64,000 bases of DNA from an uncultured Helicobacteraceae bacterium (GTDB lineage Bacteria > Campylobacterota > Campylobacteria > Campylobacterales > Helicobacteraceae), in assembly GCA_934668765.1 (NCBI GenBank), contig CAKUOH010000012.1, positions 1 through 64,000 on the forward strand, written 5' to 3'. Below are positions 40,611 through 48,386 of the stretch, piece by piece. The translations under genes were made by a program, and so were the position numbers. The notes under the pieces are model-generated. The model made no database searches and was not told where the DNA came from. It saw nothing but the letters and a program-made list of their open reading frames with translations. The first letter of the stretch is position 1. Each line of letters starts with the position of its first letter.

Positions 40611-42743
40611 ATGCAAAAAAAATCAACCGATTCGCCCATACACCTTAAGCTAATTCATAGCACGGCGAATCGTGCTAGGTTTTCGTATGCGCTACATAAA
40701 GGCGGGGCGATTCAAGCTGTGCCACTGCGTTTAGCTGTGGAGGCAATCGATGGCGTAAAAGGTGTGCGTGTCAATGATATTTTGCATAATATCATCATAA
40801 CTTATAATGGCGATTTAGCGCACATTACACGCGAGATTTTTACTGCGCTTACAAACTTGCTAACCACTTCAAAGCGCAAGGTTTCAGAATCTAGCATTTT
40901 TGCTTTGCGCGATGAGATTCCAAGTAGTGCGGAAGTCGTGCGCTCGGCAACTGCGCTTATTAGCGAACCTTTTATCACGCCATTTTTGCCAAAAGCTGCT
41001 TTTAGTGCAATCGCAGCGTATCCATTGCTAAAAAGTGGTGTGCAAGAGGCTTTTGAGCTGGGTGTTACTTCGCGTGTGCTAGAGGCTATGGCGGTGGCGA
41101 TTTCGCTCTATCGCGCGGATTTTTACACGGCAAATTCTACGAATTTTATGCTAACTTTGGGCGAATATATCGAAGAGATGACAATGTATAAAAGCGATGA
41201 TTTGCTCCAAGAGCTAAGCAAACCGCAAGGTGGTGAAGCGTGGGTAGAAAAGCAAGTAAATGGCAAAAGCGATTTGGTGCTAACAAAGTCGGAGGATTTG
41301 CAAATAGGCGATATTGTCGTGGTGGGTGCTGGGGATAGTATCTTAATCGATGGACATATCATCTCTGGCGAAGCAATGGTAAATCAAATCTCAATGACAG
41401 GCGAGGCAACGCCTGTGAAAAGGTCGCGGGGCGATAGGGTGCTATCTGGCACGATTGTCCAAGAGGGACGCATAAAGATTTGGGCAGAGAGTGTGGGAAG
41501 CCAAACTGCCACCGCGAGAATCAAAAACTATATCCAAGAGACGCTTACCCAAAAATCTAGTATTCAGCTCTCCGCCTCCAAAATGGCGGATTCTCTTGTG
41601 CCTATTACTTTGGGACTTGCCATTCTCTCTTATGTATTTAACCGCGATTTGACACGCGTGGCTAGCGTGCTTCAAGCGGATTATTCTTGTGCGCTCAAAC
41701 TTGCAACCCCTGTGGCGTTTAAGTCTGCGATTTCTAGTGCGGGCAAAAATGGCATTATCATAAAAGGTGCAAAGAGTTTAGAATCGCTTAATGAAGCCGA
41801 AATCTTTGTCTTTGATAAAACAGGCACACTTACCAAAGGCGAATTAGAAGTGGTGGAAGTGCATAGCTTCTCACCAAGCTGGAATAAAGAGCAGATTTTA
41901 AACCTATCGGCTAGCATTGAGGAGCATTATTTCCACCCTGTGGCTGAAGCGGTGGTAAAGGCAGCTAGGGAGCAAGAATTTAACCATATCCACCACGATG
42001 AAGTAACTTTCATAGTCGCACACGGCGTGAAAAGCCAAATCAATGGCAAGGAAGTGCTTATTGGCAATCGCCACTTTTTAGAGGACGATGAGGGCGTGGA
42101 TATGAGCGCGCACGAGGACAAAATCAAATCGCTCCTAGATTCTGGACATACGCCGTTATTTATCGGCTATGACGGGGAGTTGCTAGGACTTATCTTGCTA
42201 AAAGATACGGTGCGACACAACGCCAAAGTGGCATTAGAGCGGCTTCGCAAAAGTGGCGTAAAACAAATCATAATGCTAACAGGCGATGAGGAGAGCAAAG
42301 CACAAGAAATCGCAAATGAGCTAGGAATCGATAGGTTTTATGCCAAACTTTTGCCAACCCAAAAAGCAGAGATTTTAGAATCTATAATGAACGAAGGACA
42401 CAAAGTCGCCTTTGTAGGAGACGGAATCAATGACGCCCCAGCACTTATCAAAGCGCACAGCGGAATTGGAATGTGCAAAGGCGCAGACATCGCCAAAGCA
42501 AGCGCGGATATTGTGCTATTAAAGGACGACATAGAATCCGTAGCCGATGCCAAAGAATACGCGCTTGCGTGCCTAAACAAAGTCAATAAAAATTTCAAAA
42601 TCACCGTGGTGGTCAATAGCGCGATTTTAGCCCTAGCGACATTTGGGAAACTCTCGCCCATACAAACGGCGTTTTTGCATAATGGCACGACAATCGGGCT
42701 ACTACTAAACGCGCTTCGTGGCATAAATCTAAGGAAAAAATAA
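40611..42743 (+). CDS. P1B-type metal ATPase with S-C-A membrane motif (FezB/CtpC-like)
   Basis: This 710-residue pump carries all P-type signatures: TGEATP near residue 267, the phosphorylated aspartate in DKTGTLTKG (D402), the HP pair in EEHYFHPVAEAV and GDGINDAPAL near 603. The membrane metal-site helix reads DYSCALKLATP (from about 357), not the CPC of copper and zinc pumps. The N-terminus is an HMA2-like domain with NRARFSY in the loop instead of CxxC. Both traits point to the P1B subgroup with CtpC and FezB (P1B-6) members, linked to manganese, zinc or iron. It is the centre of an eight-gene cluster. The cargo metal is not shown by the sequence. Confidence 0.88.
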   Translation: MQKKSTDSPIHLKLIHSTANRARFSYALHKGGAIQAVPLRLAVEAIDGVKGVRVNDILHNIIITYNGDLAHITREIFTALTNLLTTSKRKVSESSIFALRDEIPSSAEVVRSATALISEPFITPFLPKAAFSAIAAYPLLKSGVQEAFELGVTSRVLEAMAVAISLYRADFYTANSTNFMLTLGEYIEEMTMYKSDDLLQELSKPQGGEAWVEKQVNGKSDLVLTKSEDLQIGDIVVVGAGDSILIDGHIISGEAMVNQISMTGEATPVKRSRGDRVLSGTIVQEGRIKIWAESVGSQTATARIKNYIQETLTQKSSIQLSASKMADSLVPITLGLAILSYVFNRDLTRVASVLQADYSCALKLATPVAFKSAISSAGKNGIIIKGAKSLESLNEAEIFVFDKTGTLTKGELEVVEVHSFSPSWNKEQILNLSASIEEHYFHPVAEAVVKAAREQEFNHIHHDEVTFIVAHGVKSQINGKEVLIGNRHFLEDDEGVDMSAHEDKIKSLLDSGHTPLFIGYDGELLGLILLKDTVRHNAKVALERLRKSGVKQIIMLTGDEESKAQEIANELGIDRFYAKLLPTQKAEILESIMNEGHKVAFVGDGINDAPALIKAHSGIGMCKGADIAKASADIVLLKDDIESVADAKEYALACLNKVNKNFKITVVVNSAILALATFGKLSPIQTAFLHNGTTIGLLLNALRGINLRKK

Positions 42744-42844
42744 TGCCTCTAATGCCATTAGCGTTGATTGGCTGCGTGGTGCTGTTTTGCAAGGTAACAA
42801 GCGGGAGTGCGAAAAAATTTAAAAAAATACTAAAGGATAGATAA
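42743..42844 (+). CDS. 33-residue coupled membrane peptide, metal cluster
   Basis: This small frame starts at an ATG overlapping the ATPase stop (TAATG) and its own TAA overlaps the ATG of the next gene (TAATG). It reads MPLMPLALIGCVVLFC, one short hydrophobic helix, followed by a basic end (SAKKFKKILKDR). AAGGAAAAAA lies upstream within the ATPase gene. Coupling on both sides makes it likely to be translated. It may be a small subunit or stabiliser of the pump. No family is known to me. Confidence 0.6.
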   Translation: MPLMPLALIGCVVLFCKVTSGSAKKFKKILKDR

Positions 42845-43152
42845 TGAGAGCGAAAAATACGAATGCAAAAAATGCAAAAATTAGTGCGGTTAGGCGTGAA
42901 TCTAAACGCAGTAAATCTATACAAAAATCTAGCGATTCAGCCTTAAGCCTAAAAACCCTGCAAGTCGCAGAGCTACTCACTTCGGTAGAATCTAAAAGAG
43001 AATTTGCCAAACTAGGAATGAGTGCTTCACTGCTTGTGTGCGTGGGGAGCGCATTTTTTAAGGGCAACTTCGCGCGAAATCTACACATTGCTTCAGGTGT
43101 GGCGTTGGTTGGATTTAGTATTTGGCATCATAGTTTGTATAAGCCTAGCTAA
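42844..43152 (+). CDS. Small membrane protein with basic N-terminus, metal cluster
   Basis: The 102 residues have a strongly basic N-terminal tail (MRAKNTNAKNAKISAVRRES...SKRSKS), then a conserved-looking segment LQVAELLTSVESKREFAKLG and two hydrophobic helices (MSASLLVCVGSAFF and LHIASGVALVGFSIWHHSLY). The histidine pair near the end of the second helix could contact metal. I do not recognise the family. It is the last gene of the cluster and converges on pncC with four bases of overlap. Confidence 0.6.
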   Translation: MRAKNTNAKNAKISAVRRESKRSKSIQKSSDSALSLKTLQVAELLTSVESKREFAKLGMSASLLVCVGSAFFKGNFARNLHIASGVALVGFSIWHHSLYKPS

Positions 43153-43640
43153 TCTAAAAATTCGCTTTTAAATAGCTCTAGCGCAAATTTTGTGGCTTTG
43201 GTTTGAATCTCTGCGCGACTGCCTTTAAAATGCACTTTTTTTATGATAGATTTTTTACCACACTCTTTCACGCCCACAAAGATTGTCCCCACAGGGTTTT
43301 CTAAAGTGCCGCCATTTGGTCCTGCAATGCCACTTGTGGCGATAGCAAAGTCGCTTTGCATTGTCGTGGCGATTCGCATAAGCATTAAATCCACTACCTC
43401 AACGCTATACGCACTTTTTTGTGCCAATATTTGCGAATCAATGCCTAAAATACGCGATTTTATTTCATTTTGATAACATACAATTCCACCGCGAAAAACG
43501 CTACTTGCGCCACTAATTTGACTAAATGCGTAATTTATTAGCCCACCCGTGCAGGATTCAGCAATGGCAATGCTTTTATTTGTCCGCGCTAAAAAGTCGA
43601 TAATCACCTTTGCGCTGTTAGATTCGCACGAATCGCACAT
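43149..43640 (-). CDS. pncC: Nicotinamide-nucleotide amidase (CinA C-terminal family)
   Basis: The 163 residues match the stand-alone PncC/CinA-C domain that deamidates nicotinamide mononucleotide to recycle NAD. Signature parts are IAIAESCTGGLINYAFSQISG near residue 24, FRGGIVCYQNEIKSRILGI, and the glycine motif IATSGIAGPNGGTLENPVGTIF. The N-terminal molybdopterin-binding part of full CinA is absent. The N-terminus MCDSCESN is an odd cysteine-rich start coded by GATTCG repeats. The upstream hypothetical membrane gene runs the same way. Confidence 0.92.
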   Translation of the reverse strand: MCDSCESNSAKVIIDFLARTNKSIAIAESCTGGLINYAFSQISGASSVFRGGIVCYQNEIKSRILGIDSQILAQKSAYSVEVVDLMLMRIATTMQSDFAIATSGIAGPNGGTLENPVGTIFVGVKECGKKSIIKKVHFKGSRAEIQTKATKFALELFKSEFLD

Positions 43641-43649
43641 AAAAAAACC

Positions 43650-44471
43650 CTATCCACGCAATCTTATGGCGATATTTAGATACCAATACAAAAGCCCGAT
43701 AGTGTAGAAAAATATGCCCACATAGTAGAAATTCCCCCGCGCTATGACTTCAGCAGAGTAGAGAAATAGCCCAAATCCCACGATTAGCACAAGTAGATTC
43801 ATCACAGAGTAAAAGCTAATGGTTTTTCGCAAAGAGAATGCAATTCGCACAAAAAGCAAAATGCAGATGATTGAAAGTGCGCAGTCAATAATGGGGCGCA
43901 TAGTAAGCGCGTAAGATTCGACACTATAACCAAATAGAAAAAACACGCTTGTATTCATCGATGGGGAGACTTCACGCAGGTATGTTTGATAAAAATAGCT
44001 ATCATACACGCGCTTTTTGTAAAAAAAGCTAATGATAGGAATTAGGATAAAATACACAAATACCACGCTATCAATGATTGTTTTTTTGATATTGCGCACA
44101 AGTTCACTAGGCTCATTATAGCTGTAAATATTTATCATTTTATCCAACTCATCTGCGCTGTAATTTGAGAGAATGCTTAATATAAAAAGCATTACAAAAA
44201 GCACACTTGCAAAAATACTCCAATTCGCATAAAGGCGATTGCGCTTTGGGCGCGTAAAAAAATGATAAAGCGCGATTAAAAATCCCGCCACAAGCACGAT
44301 TCTACTCATCGTTACAAAAAATCCATTTGGTTTTAACATAATGGGAAGCAAGTTATCAAAGTTTGGAATTGCGCTAGAAGCGATAATGCCAATAAACAAA
44401 AAACTTGCAAAAAAGAAAAAGATTAGCGAAAAAATCATTTCGTTTTTTTCCCTAGTCAGTGTAAAATCCAT
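43650..44471 (-). CDS. Polytopic membrane protein of unknown function
   Basis: I do not recognise this 273-residue protein. It has about seven hydrophobic helices (residues 13-30, 48-70, 82-101, 133-152, 170-190, 197-212 and 225-265), a short cytoplasmic start (MDFTLTREKNEM), and an ionic loop FTRPKRNR near residue 75. It lies ten bases upstream of pncC and 39 bases after amiA in the same direction. It is conserved in style with other campylobacterotal membrane proteins, but no catalytic motif can be seen. Confidence 0.65.
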   Translation of the reverse strand: MDFTLTREKNEMIFSLIFFFFASFLFIGIIASSAIPNFDNLLPIMLKPNGFFVTMSRIVLVAGFLIALYHFFTRPKRNRLYANWSIFASVLFVMLFILSILSNYSADELDKMINIYSYNEPSELVRNIKKTIIDSVVFVYFILIPIISFFYKKRVYDSYFYQTYLREVSPSMNTSVFFLFGYSVESYALTMRPIIDCALSIICILLFVRIAFSLRKTISFYSVMNLLVLIVGFGLFLYSAEVIARGNFYYVGIFFYTIGLLYWYLNIAIRLRG

Positions 44472-44510
44472 CTATTTATCTCCACTCAAATTTGGCAAAT
44501 CTAAACGCGC

Positions 44511-45776
44511 CTAAAAATTCTTTAAAAAATATCCATCAATTCCATCCGCTATGCCTTTGGCAAGGGCGTTTTGATATTCCTTGCTCTGCAATCTCTTTAA
44601 GTCGTTTTCATTTGTCATATAACCCACTTCGATAAGGATTGATGGCATAAGCGCACCTGCAAGCACCCAAAATGGACCTTCCCGCACACCGCCATCAACC
44701 GTGGTTTTATAAAGTTTTCGCGCATTTATTAGCATTCCGCTTTGGACATCGATTGCAAGTTTATTTGAAGCTAGAAGTCGTTGCGAATTTAGCGAGTTTA
44801 GAAATGAGAGTTTGGAGAAATGATTCATAATCTCAATGTCGTCCTTGTTTTCAATCTCTGCGACTTTTCTAGCGCGCTCACTTCGCGCAGTGGAGAGAAA
44901 ATAGGTTTCGATTCCATTAGCGAGTTTGTAATTTTTTGCCTTTTTATCAAGCGCGTTTGCGTGAATGCTTATAAAAATATCGGCGTTTTTGTCATTTGCC
45001 ATTTTTGTCCTATCCGTTAGATTCAAATATTTATCGCCGCTTCGTGTTACAAAGACTTTATAGCCGCGCTTTTTTAGGATTTCGGTAGCTTTTTTGCTGA
45101 TATTTAGCGTAAGTGTTTTTTCGCAGACTTTGCCGATTTTTGCTCCGCAGTCCTTGCCTCCGTGCCCTGCGTCTAAAACGACAATTCTATTTTGAGTGAT
45201 TGATTTAGGGATAGTTTTGGAGTCTTTTGAATCGTGTTGCGAATCTTTGGGTTTGGATTTTGATTCGGGTTTAGATTCAGTTTTGCCTTGAATCGCGCTA
45301 GTATCGTTTGAATCTACCTTTAAATCTTTTGATTCGACTGCTTGGGATCTAACTTCATTTGAATCGTTTGCAATATTTTTTATACCTTTTGATTTAACTT
45401 CTAGCTCCGCAAATAAATCGCTAATCCCACCGCTAACTTCCTGCTTAAAGCCCAAGATTAGCGTTTTATTATTAGTCTTAAAAATCAAATCATCAATTTC
45501 ATTACTTGAAATGACTATGCGCGTGATTTCTTTGGTATTTTGGGCGATTGTGATTTGCGCTTTTTCTAGCTCAATATTTTTGCGCGGAATTGCAAGTTCG
45601 GCTTTCACACTATAAAAAATACCATTTTTATGCGTGTAGCGCGTGAAATTGTCATCTGTGATTTTATTATTAAATGCGATTCGCACTTCATTTTCGCTCC
45701 AATTTACTGACAGAATCTTTAGCGGAGCGGAAAATAGCGTAGTAGTCGCAAACACCAAAATCAATAAAAAGCGCAA
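44511..45776 (-). CDS. amiA: N-acetylmuramoyl-L-alanine amidase AmiA
   Basis: AmiA cuts the peptide from glycan strands of peptidoglycan and is needed for daughter cell separation; the H. pylori enzyme also sets cell shape. The 421 residues have a signal peptide (RFLLILVFATTTLFSA), an AMIN-like N-domain and a Ser/Asp/Lys-rich linker (ESKPESKSKPKDSQHDSKD) near residue 170. The Amidase_3 domain follows with zinc ligands in VLDAGHGGKDCGAK (H and the following E), FISIHANALD and the catalytic glutamate in SILIEVGYMTN. The block amiA - NMO - tyrS - spoT - rpoZ - pyrH follows the H. pylori order. Confidence 0.93.
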   Translation of the reverse strand: MRFLLILVFATTTLFSAPLKILSVNWSENEVRIAFNNKITDDNFTRYTHKNGIFYSVKAELAIPRKNIELEKAQITIAQNTKEITRIVISSNEIDDLIFKTNNKTLILGFKQEVSGGISDLFAELEVKSKGIKNIANDSNEVRSQAVESKDLKVDSNDTSAIQGKTESKPESKSKPKDSQHDSKDSKTIPKSITQNRIVVLDAGHGGKDCGAKIGKVCEKTLTLNISKKATEILKKRGYKVFVTRSGDKYLNLTDRTKMANDKNADIFISIHANALDKKAKNYKLANGIETYFLSTARSERARKVAEIENKDDIEIMNHFSKLSFLNSLNSQRLLASNKLAIDVQSGMLINARKLYKTTVDGGVREGPFWVLAGALMPSILIEVGYMTNENDLKRLQSKEYQNALAKGIADGIDGYFLKNF

Positions 45777-45786
45777 AATCCAAATC

Positions 45787-46902
45787 CTAATTTGATTTTT
45801 GCGCCGAATCTGCGCTCTGCTCGGATACTAGCTCATCAATCAATTCTTTGGTGCTTATGATTTTATCGATTTTATACCCATTTGCGCCTGTAAAATAAAG
45901 CCCACTTTCCTTATTGCCATTACTTGCATCGCCTAATCTATCGGCAATGCAATATCCTACTTTTCGCGCTTCCTCGCCACGATTACAAGGGCTAACGCAG
46001 TTGCTAACGCAAGAGATTTTAGGCGCAGTGCCATTTTCCATAGCCTTTAAAACGCCTACATTGATTGCTCGTGCAGGATAGCCTACGGGGGATTTGATGA
46101 GTTTTATGTCATCTTTTGTTATGCTGGGCATAATGTCGTTATATGCCTTTGCATCGCACTCTTTGACACCCAAAAATCGTGTCGCCATTTGCACACCGCT
46201 TACGCCAAGTGCGATAAATTTATCAATATCGGCGCGATTCCAAATGCCACCTGCGGCAATTACAGGAATCTCACCTTGCGCTTTTGCCTCTGCCAAAACT
46301 TTGGGGACGATATTTTCTAATTGAAATTCCTCTTTAAAGCAATCTTCGTATTTAAATCCTTGATGCCCACCGCTTAATGGTCCCTCTACGATGACAGCAT
46401 CGGGGATTTTGCCATATCGCTCACGCCACCTTTTGCAAATGATTTTTAACGCCTTTGCCGATGAGACGATGGGGATTAACGCGACATCGGGGAAATTTTT
46501 GGTAAATTCAGGCATATTTGTCGGCAGTCCCGCACCTGTGATGATGATATTTGCCCCCGCTTCGCAAGCGTCCTTTACCACGCGCCCATATTCGTTAATC
46601 GCATATAAAATATTTGCCGCTAGTGGCGAATCGCCACAGATTTTCCTAGCGTTTTTAAAGATTTCATTAAGCGCGTTTTTAGAGTAGAAATTGATTGCTT
46701 CAAAGGGTTTGCTACGGACTATTTTTTCCGCAAATTGCATTTTTTTGTAATAGCCCGTGCCAACGCAACTAATCGTCCCTAACGCGCCACATTTAGAGAC
46801 ATTTCCAGCTAATTCATCCCAGCTGATTCCTACGCCCATTCCGCCCTGAATTATAGGGTATTTTATCGTGTATTTGCCGATTTTTAATGGTTTTAATTTC
46901 AT
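45787..46902 (-). CDS. Nitronate monooxygenase / FabK-like flavoprotein
   Basis: The 371 residues form an FMN TIM barrel of the nitronate monooxygenase family: YPIIQGGMGVGISWDELAG at the start, the SAKALKIICKRW region, IVEGPLSGGHQGF near residue 165, and IPVIAAGGIWNRADI with the phosphate-binding AAGGI. GVQMATRFLGVKECDAK is also typical. C-terminal cysteines (CVSNCVSPC) are extra. The position between amiA and tyrS is the same as HP0773 in H. pylori. Whether it oxidises nitronates or works on enoyl-ACP is open. Confidence 0.85.
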   Translation of the reverse strand: MKLKPLKIGKYTIKYPIIQGGMGVGISWDELAGNVSKCGALGTISCVGTGYYKKMQFAEKIVRSKPFEAINFYSKNALNEIFKNARKICGDSPLAANILYAINEYGRVVKDACEAGANIIITGAGLPTNMPEFTKNFPDVALIPIVSSAKALKIICKRWRERYGKIPDAVIVEGPLSGGHQGFKYEDCFKEEFQLENIVPKVLAEAKAQGEIPVIAAGGIWNRADIDKFIALGVSGVQMATRFLGVKECDAKAYNDIMPSITKDDIKLIKSPVGYPARAINVGVLKAMENGTAPKISCVSNCVSPCNRGEEARKVGYCIADRLGDASNGNKESGLYFTGANGYKIDKIISTKELIDELVSEQSADSAQKSN

Positions 46903-46930
46903 TTTTTAACCTAACTGCCTTTATTTTGCG

Positions 46931-48145
46931 CTAATTTTTACCGACTCGAATTTTCAAAAACTTTCTCTTGCCAATTTGCAATACATATATACCAGATTCT
47001 AGCTTAAAATTTTCATCTGTTATTTTCTTGCCATCGATTCGCACCGCACCAGCGCGGATTTCACGCCGTGCTTCGCTAGTGGATTTTACCATCTCATTTT
47101 CACACAAAACCTTGCAAATCCAAGATTGCGATTCTACACAAATTTCCTTTAAATCGCTAGGAATATTATTTTGTGCGAAAATGGCATTAAAATTTTCTTT
47201 CGCGCTTTGCGCAGATTTTGCATTATGGAATCGCGTGATAATTTCTAGTGCCAAATTTTCTTTGGCAATTTTTGGGTGAAAATTGCCCGATTCGACACTA
47301 TTTTTTAGCGATTCGAGTTCTTTTATCGAAATAGTGCTAATTAGCTCATAATACCGCCACATAAGCGAATCGCTAATACTCATAATCTTGCCAAACATAT
47401 CATTTGGAGATTCGGTAATGCCAATGTAATTGCCAAGCGACTTGCTCATTTTATTTGTGCCATCCAAGCCTTCTAAAAGTGGCATTGTGATAACGCTTTG
47501 CTCTTTATCTAATCCATAAGCGCGCTGCATACTGCGCCCTACTAGCAAATTAAACTTTTGGTCTGTGCCACCAAACTCAATATCGCTATTTAGCGCAACC
47601 GAATCATAGCCCTGAAGTAGCGGATACATAAACTCCACAATGCTAATAGGTAGATTCGCCTTGTATCGTTTCTCAAAATCATCACGCTCAAGCATTCGTG
47701 CTACTGAAAATTTCGCCGTTAGTTTCAAAAGCCCCTCGCTTCCTAGCGCACCAAGCCATTTGGAGTTAAAGCAAATTTCTGTGTGCGTAGAATCTAAAAT
47801 CTTAAAAACCTGCTCTTTGTAAGTTTGTGCGTTTTTTAGGACTTCATCGCGGGATAGTGGTTTGCGCGTCTCGCTTTTTCCGCTTGGGTCGCCTATCATT
47901 CCTGTAAAATCGCCGATTAGGAATTTTATATCCGCGCCATATTTTTGAAGCAATGCCATTTTTTGCAAAACCACAGAATGCCCCAAATGCAAGTCAGGCG
48001 CAGTGGGGTCAAATCCAGCTTTTACAATGAATCGCTGTCCTTTTTCTAAAAATCGCTGGACTAAAAATTCGATATAATCAATACCGATGATTTCGCCTAC
48101 GCCACGCGTGATTTCGCTCATAATGTCTTGTAGTTTAGATTCCAT
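46931..48145 (-). CDS. tyrS: Tyrosyl-tRNA synthetase
   Basis: TyrRS charges tRNA-Tyr. The 404 residues show the class I motifs FDPTAPDLHLGHSVVLQKM (HIGH as HLGH, near residue 48) and LEGLDGTNKMSKSLGN (KMSKS near 235). A C-terminal S4-type RNA-binding domain follows (about 340-404) with TSEARREIRAGAVRIDGKK. A good AAAGGAG site precedes the ATG at 48145. It is downstream of spoT with a 241-base spacer that holds family A and C repeats. Confidence 0.97.
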   Translation of the reverse strand: MESKLQDIMSEITRGVGEIIGIDYIEFLVQRFLEKGQRFIVKAGFDPTAPDLHLGHSVVLQKMALLQKYGADIKFLIGDFTGMIGDPSGKSETRKPLSRDEVLKNAQTYKEQVFKILDSTHTEICFNSKWLGALGSEGLLKLTAKFSVARMLERDDFEKRYKANLPISIVEFMYPLLQGYDSVALNSDIEFGGTDQKFNLLVGRSMQRAYGLDKEQSVITMPLLEGLDGTNKMSKSLGNYIGITESPNDMFGKIMSISDSLMWRYYELISTISIKELESLKNSVESGNFHPKIAKENLALEIITRFHNAKSAQSAKENFNAIFAQNNIPSDLKEICVESQSWICKVLCENEMVKSTSEARREIRAGAVRIDGKKITDENFKLESGIYVLQIGKRKFLKIRVGKN

Positions 48146-48159
48146 TTTGCTCCTTTATT

Positions 48160-48204
48160 TTTTGGATTGCCACGATTCGGCTGTCGCCGAATCTCGCAAT
48201 GACG
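48160..48204. repeat. Family A repeat
   Basis: TTGGATTGCCACGATTCGGC to CGAATCTCGCAATGACGGA, with GATTCGGCTGTCGCCGAATC at the centre (7-base stem). It lies just upstream of tyrS. Confidence 0.75.
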
Positions 48205-48237
48205 GATTTTTTATACTCTGATTCGCATTGTGAATCA

Positions 48238-48364
48238 CAATCGAAGTAATGGCGGTAGTGCTTTGCGTTGTTTTGGCGTGAAATGAGCGAAATAGGACTT
48301 TGGCGTCCATTGAGCGAAATTTTGTGCCAAAACAACGCAAATGATTACCCCAGAACAAATTGCC
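48238..48364 (-). repeat. Family C nested-hairpin repeat, copy 3
   Basis: The arms TTTGCGTTGTTTTGGC (48262-48277) and GCCAAAACAACGCAAA (48326-48341) are a perfect 16-base inverted repeat. The inner hairpin is GGAC-TTTGGC-GTCC. The ends match the other copies (CAATCGAAGTAATGGCGGTA and CCCAGAACAAATTGCC). It lies between spoT and tyrS. Confidence 0.85.
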
Positions 48365-48386
48365 ATACGATTCGCAAAATAGCATT

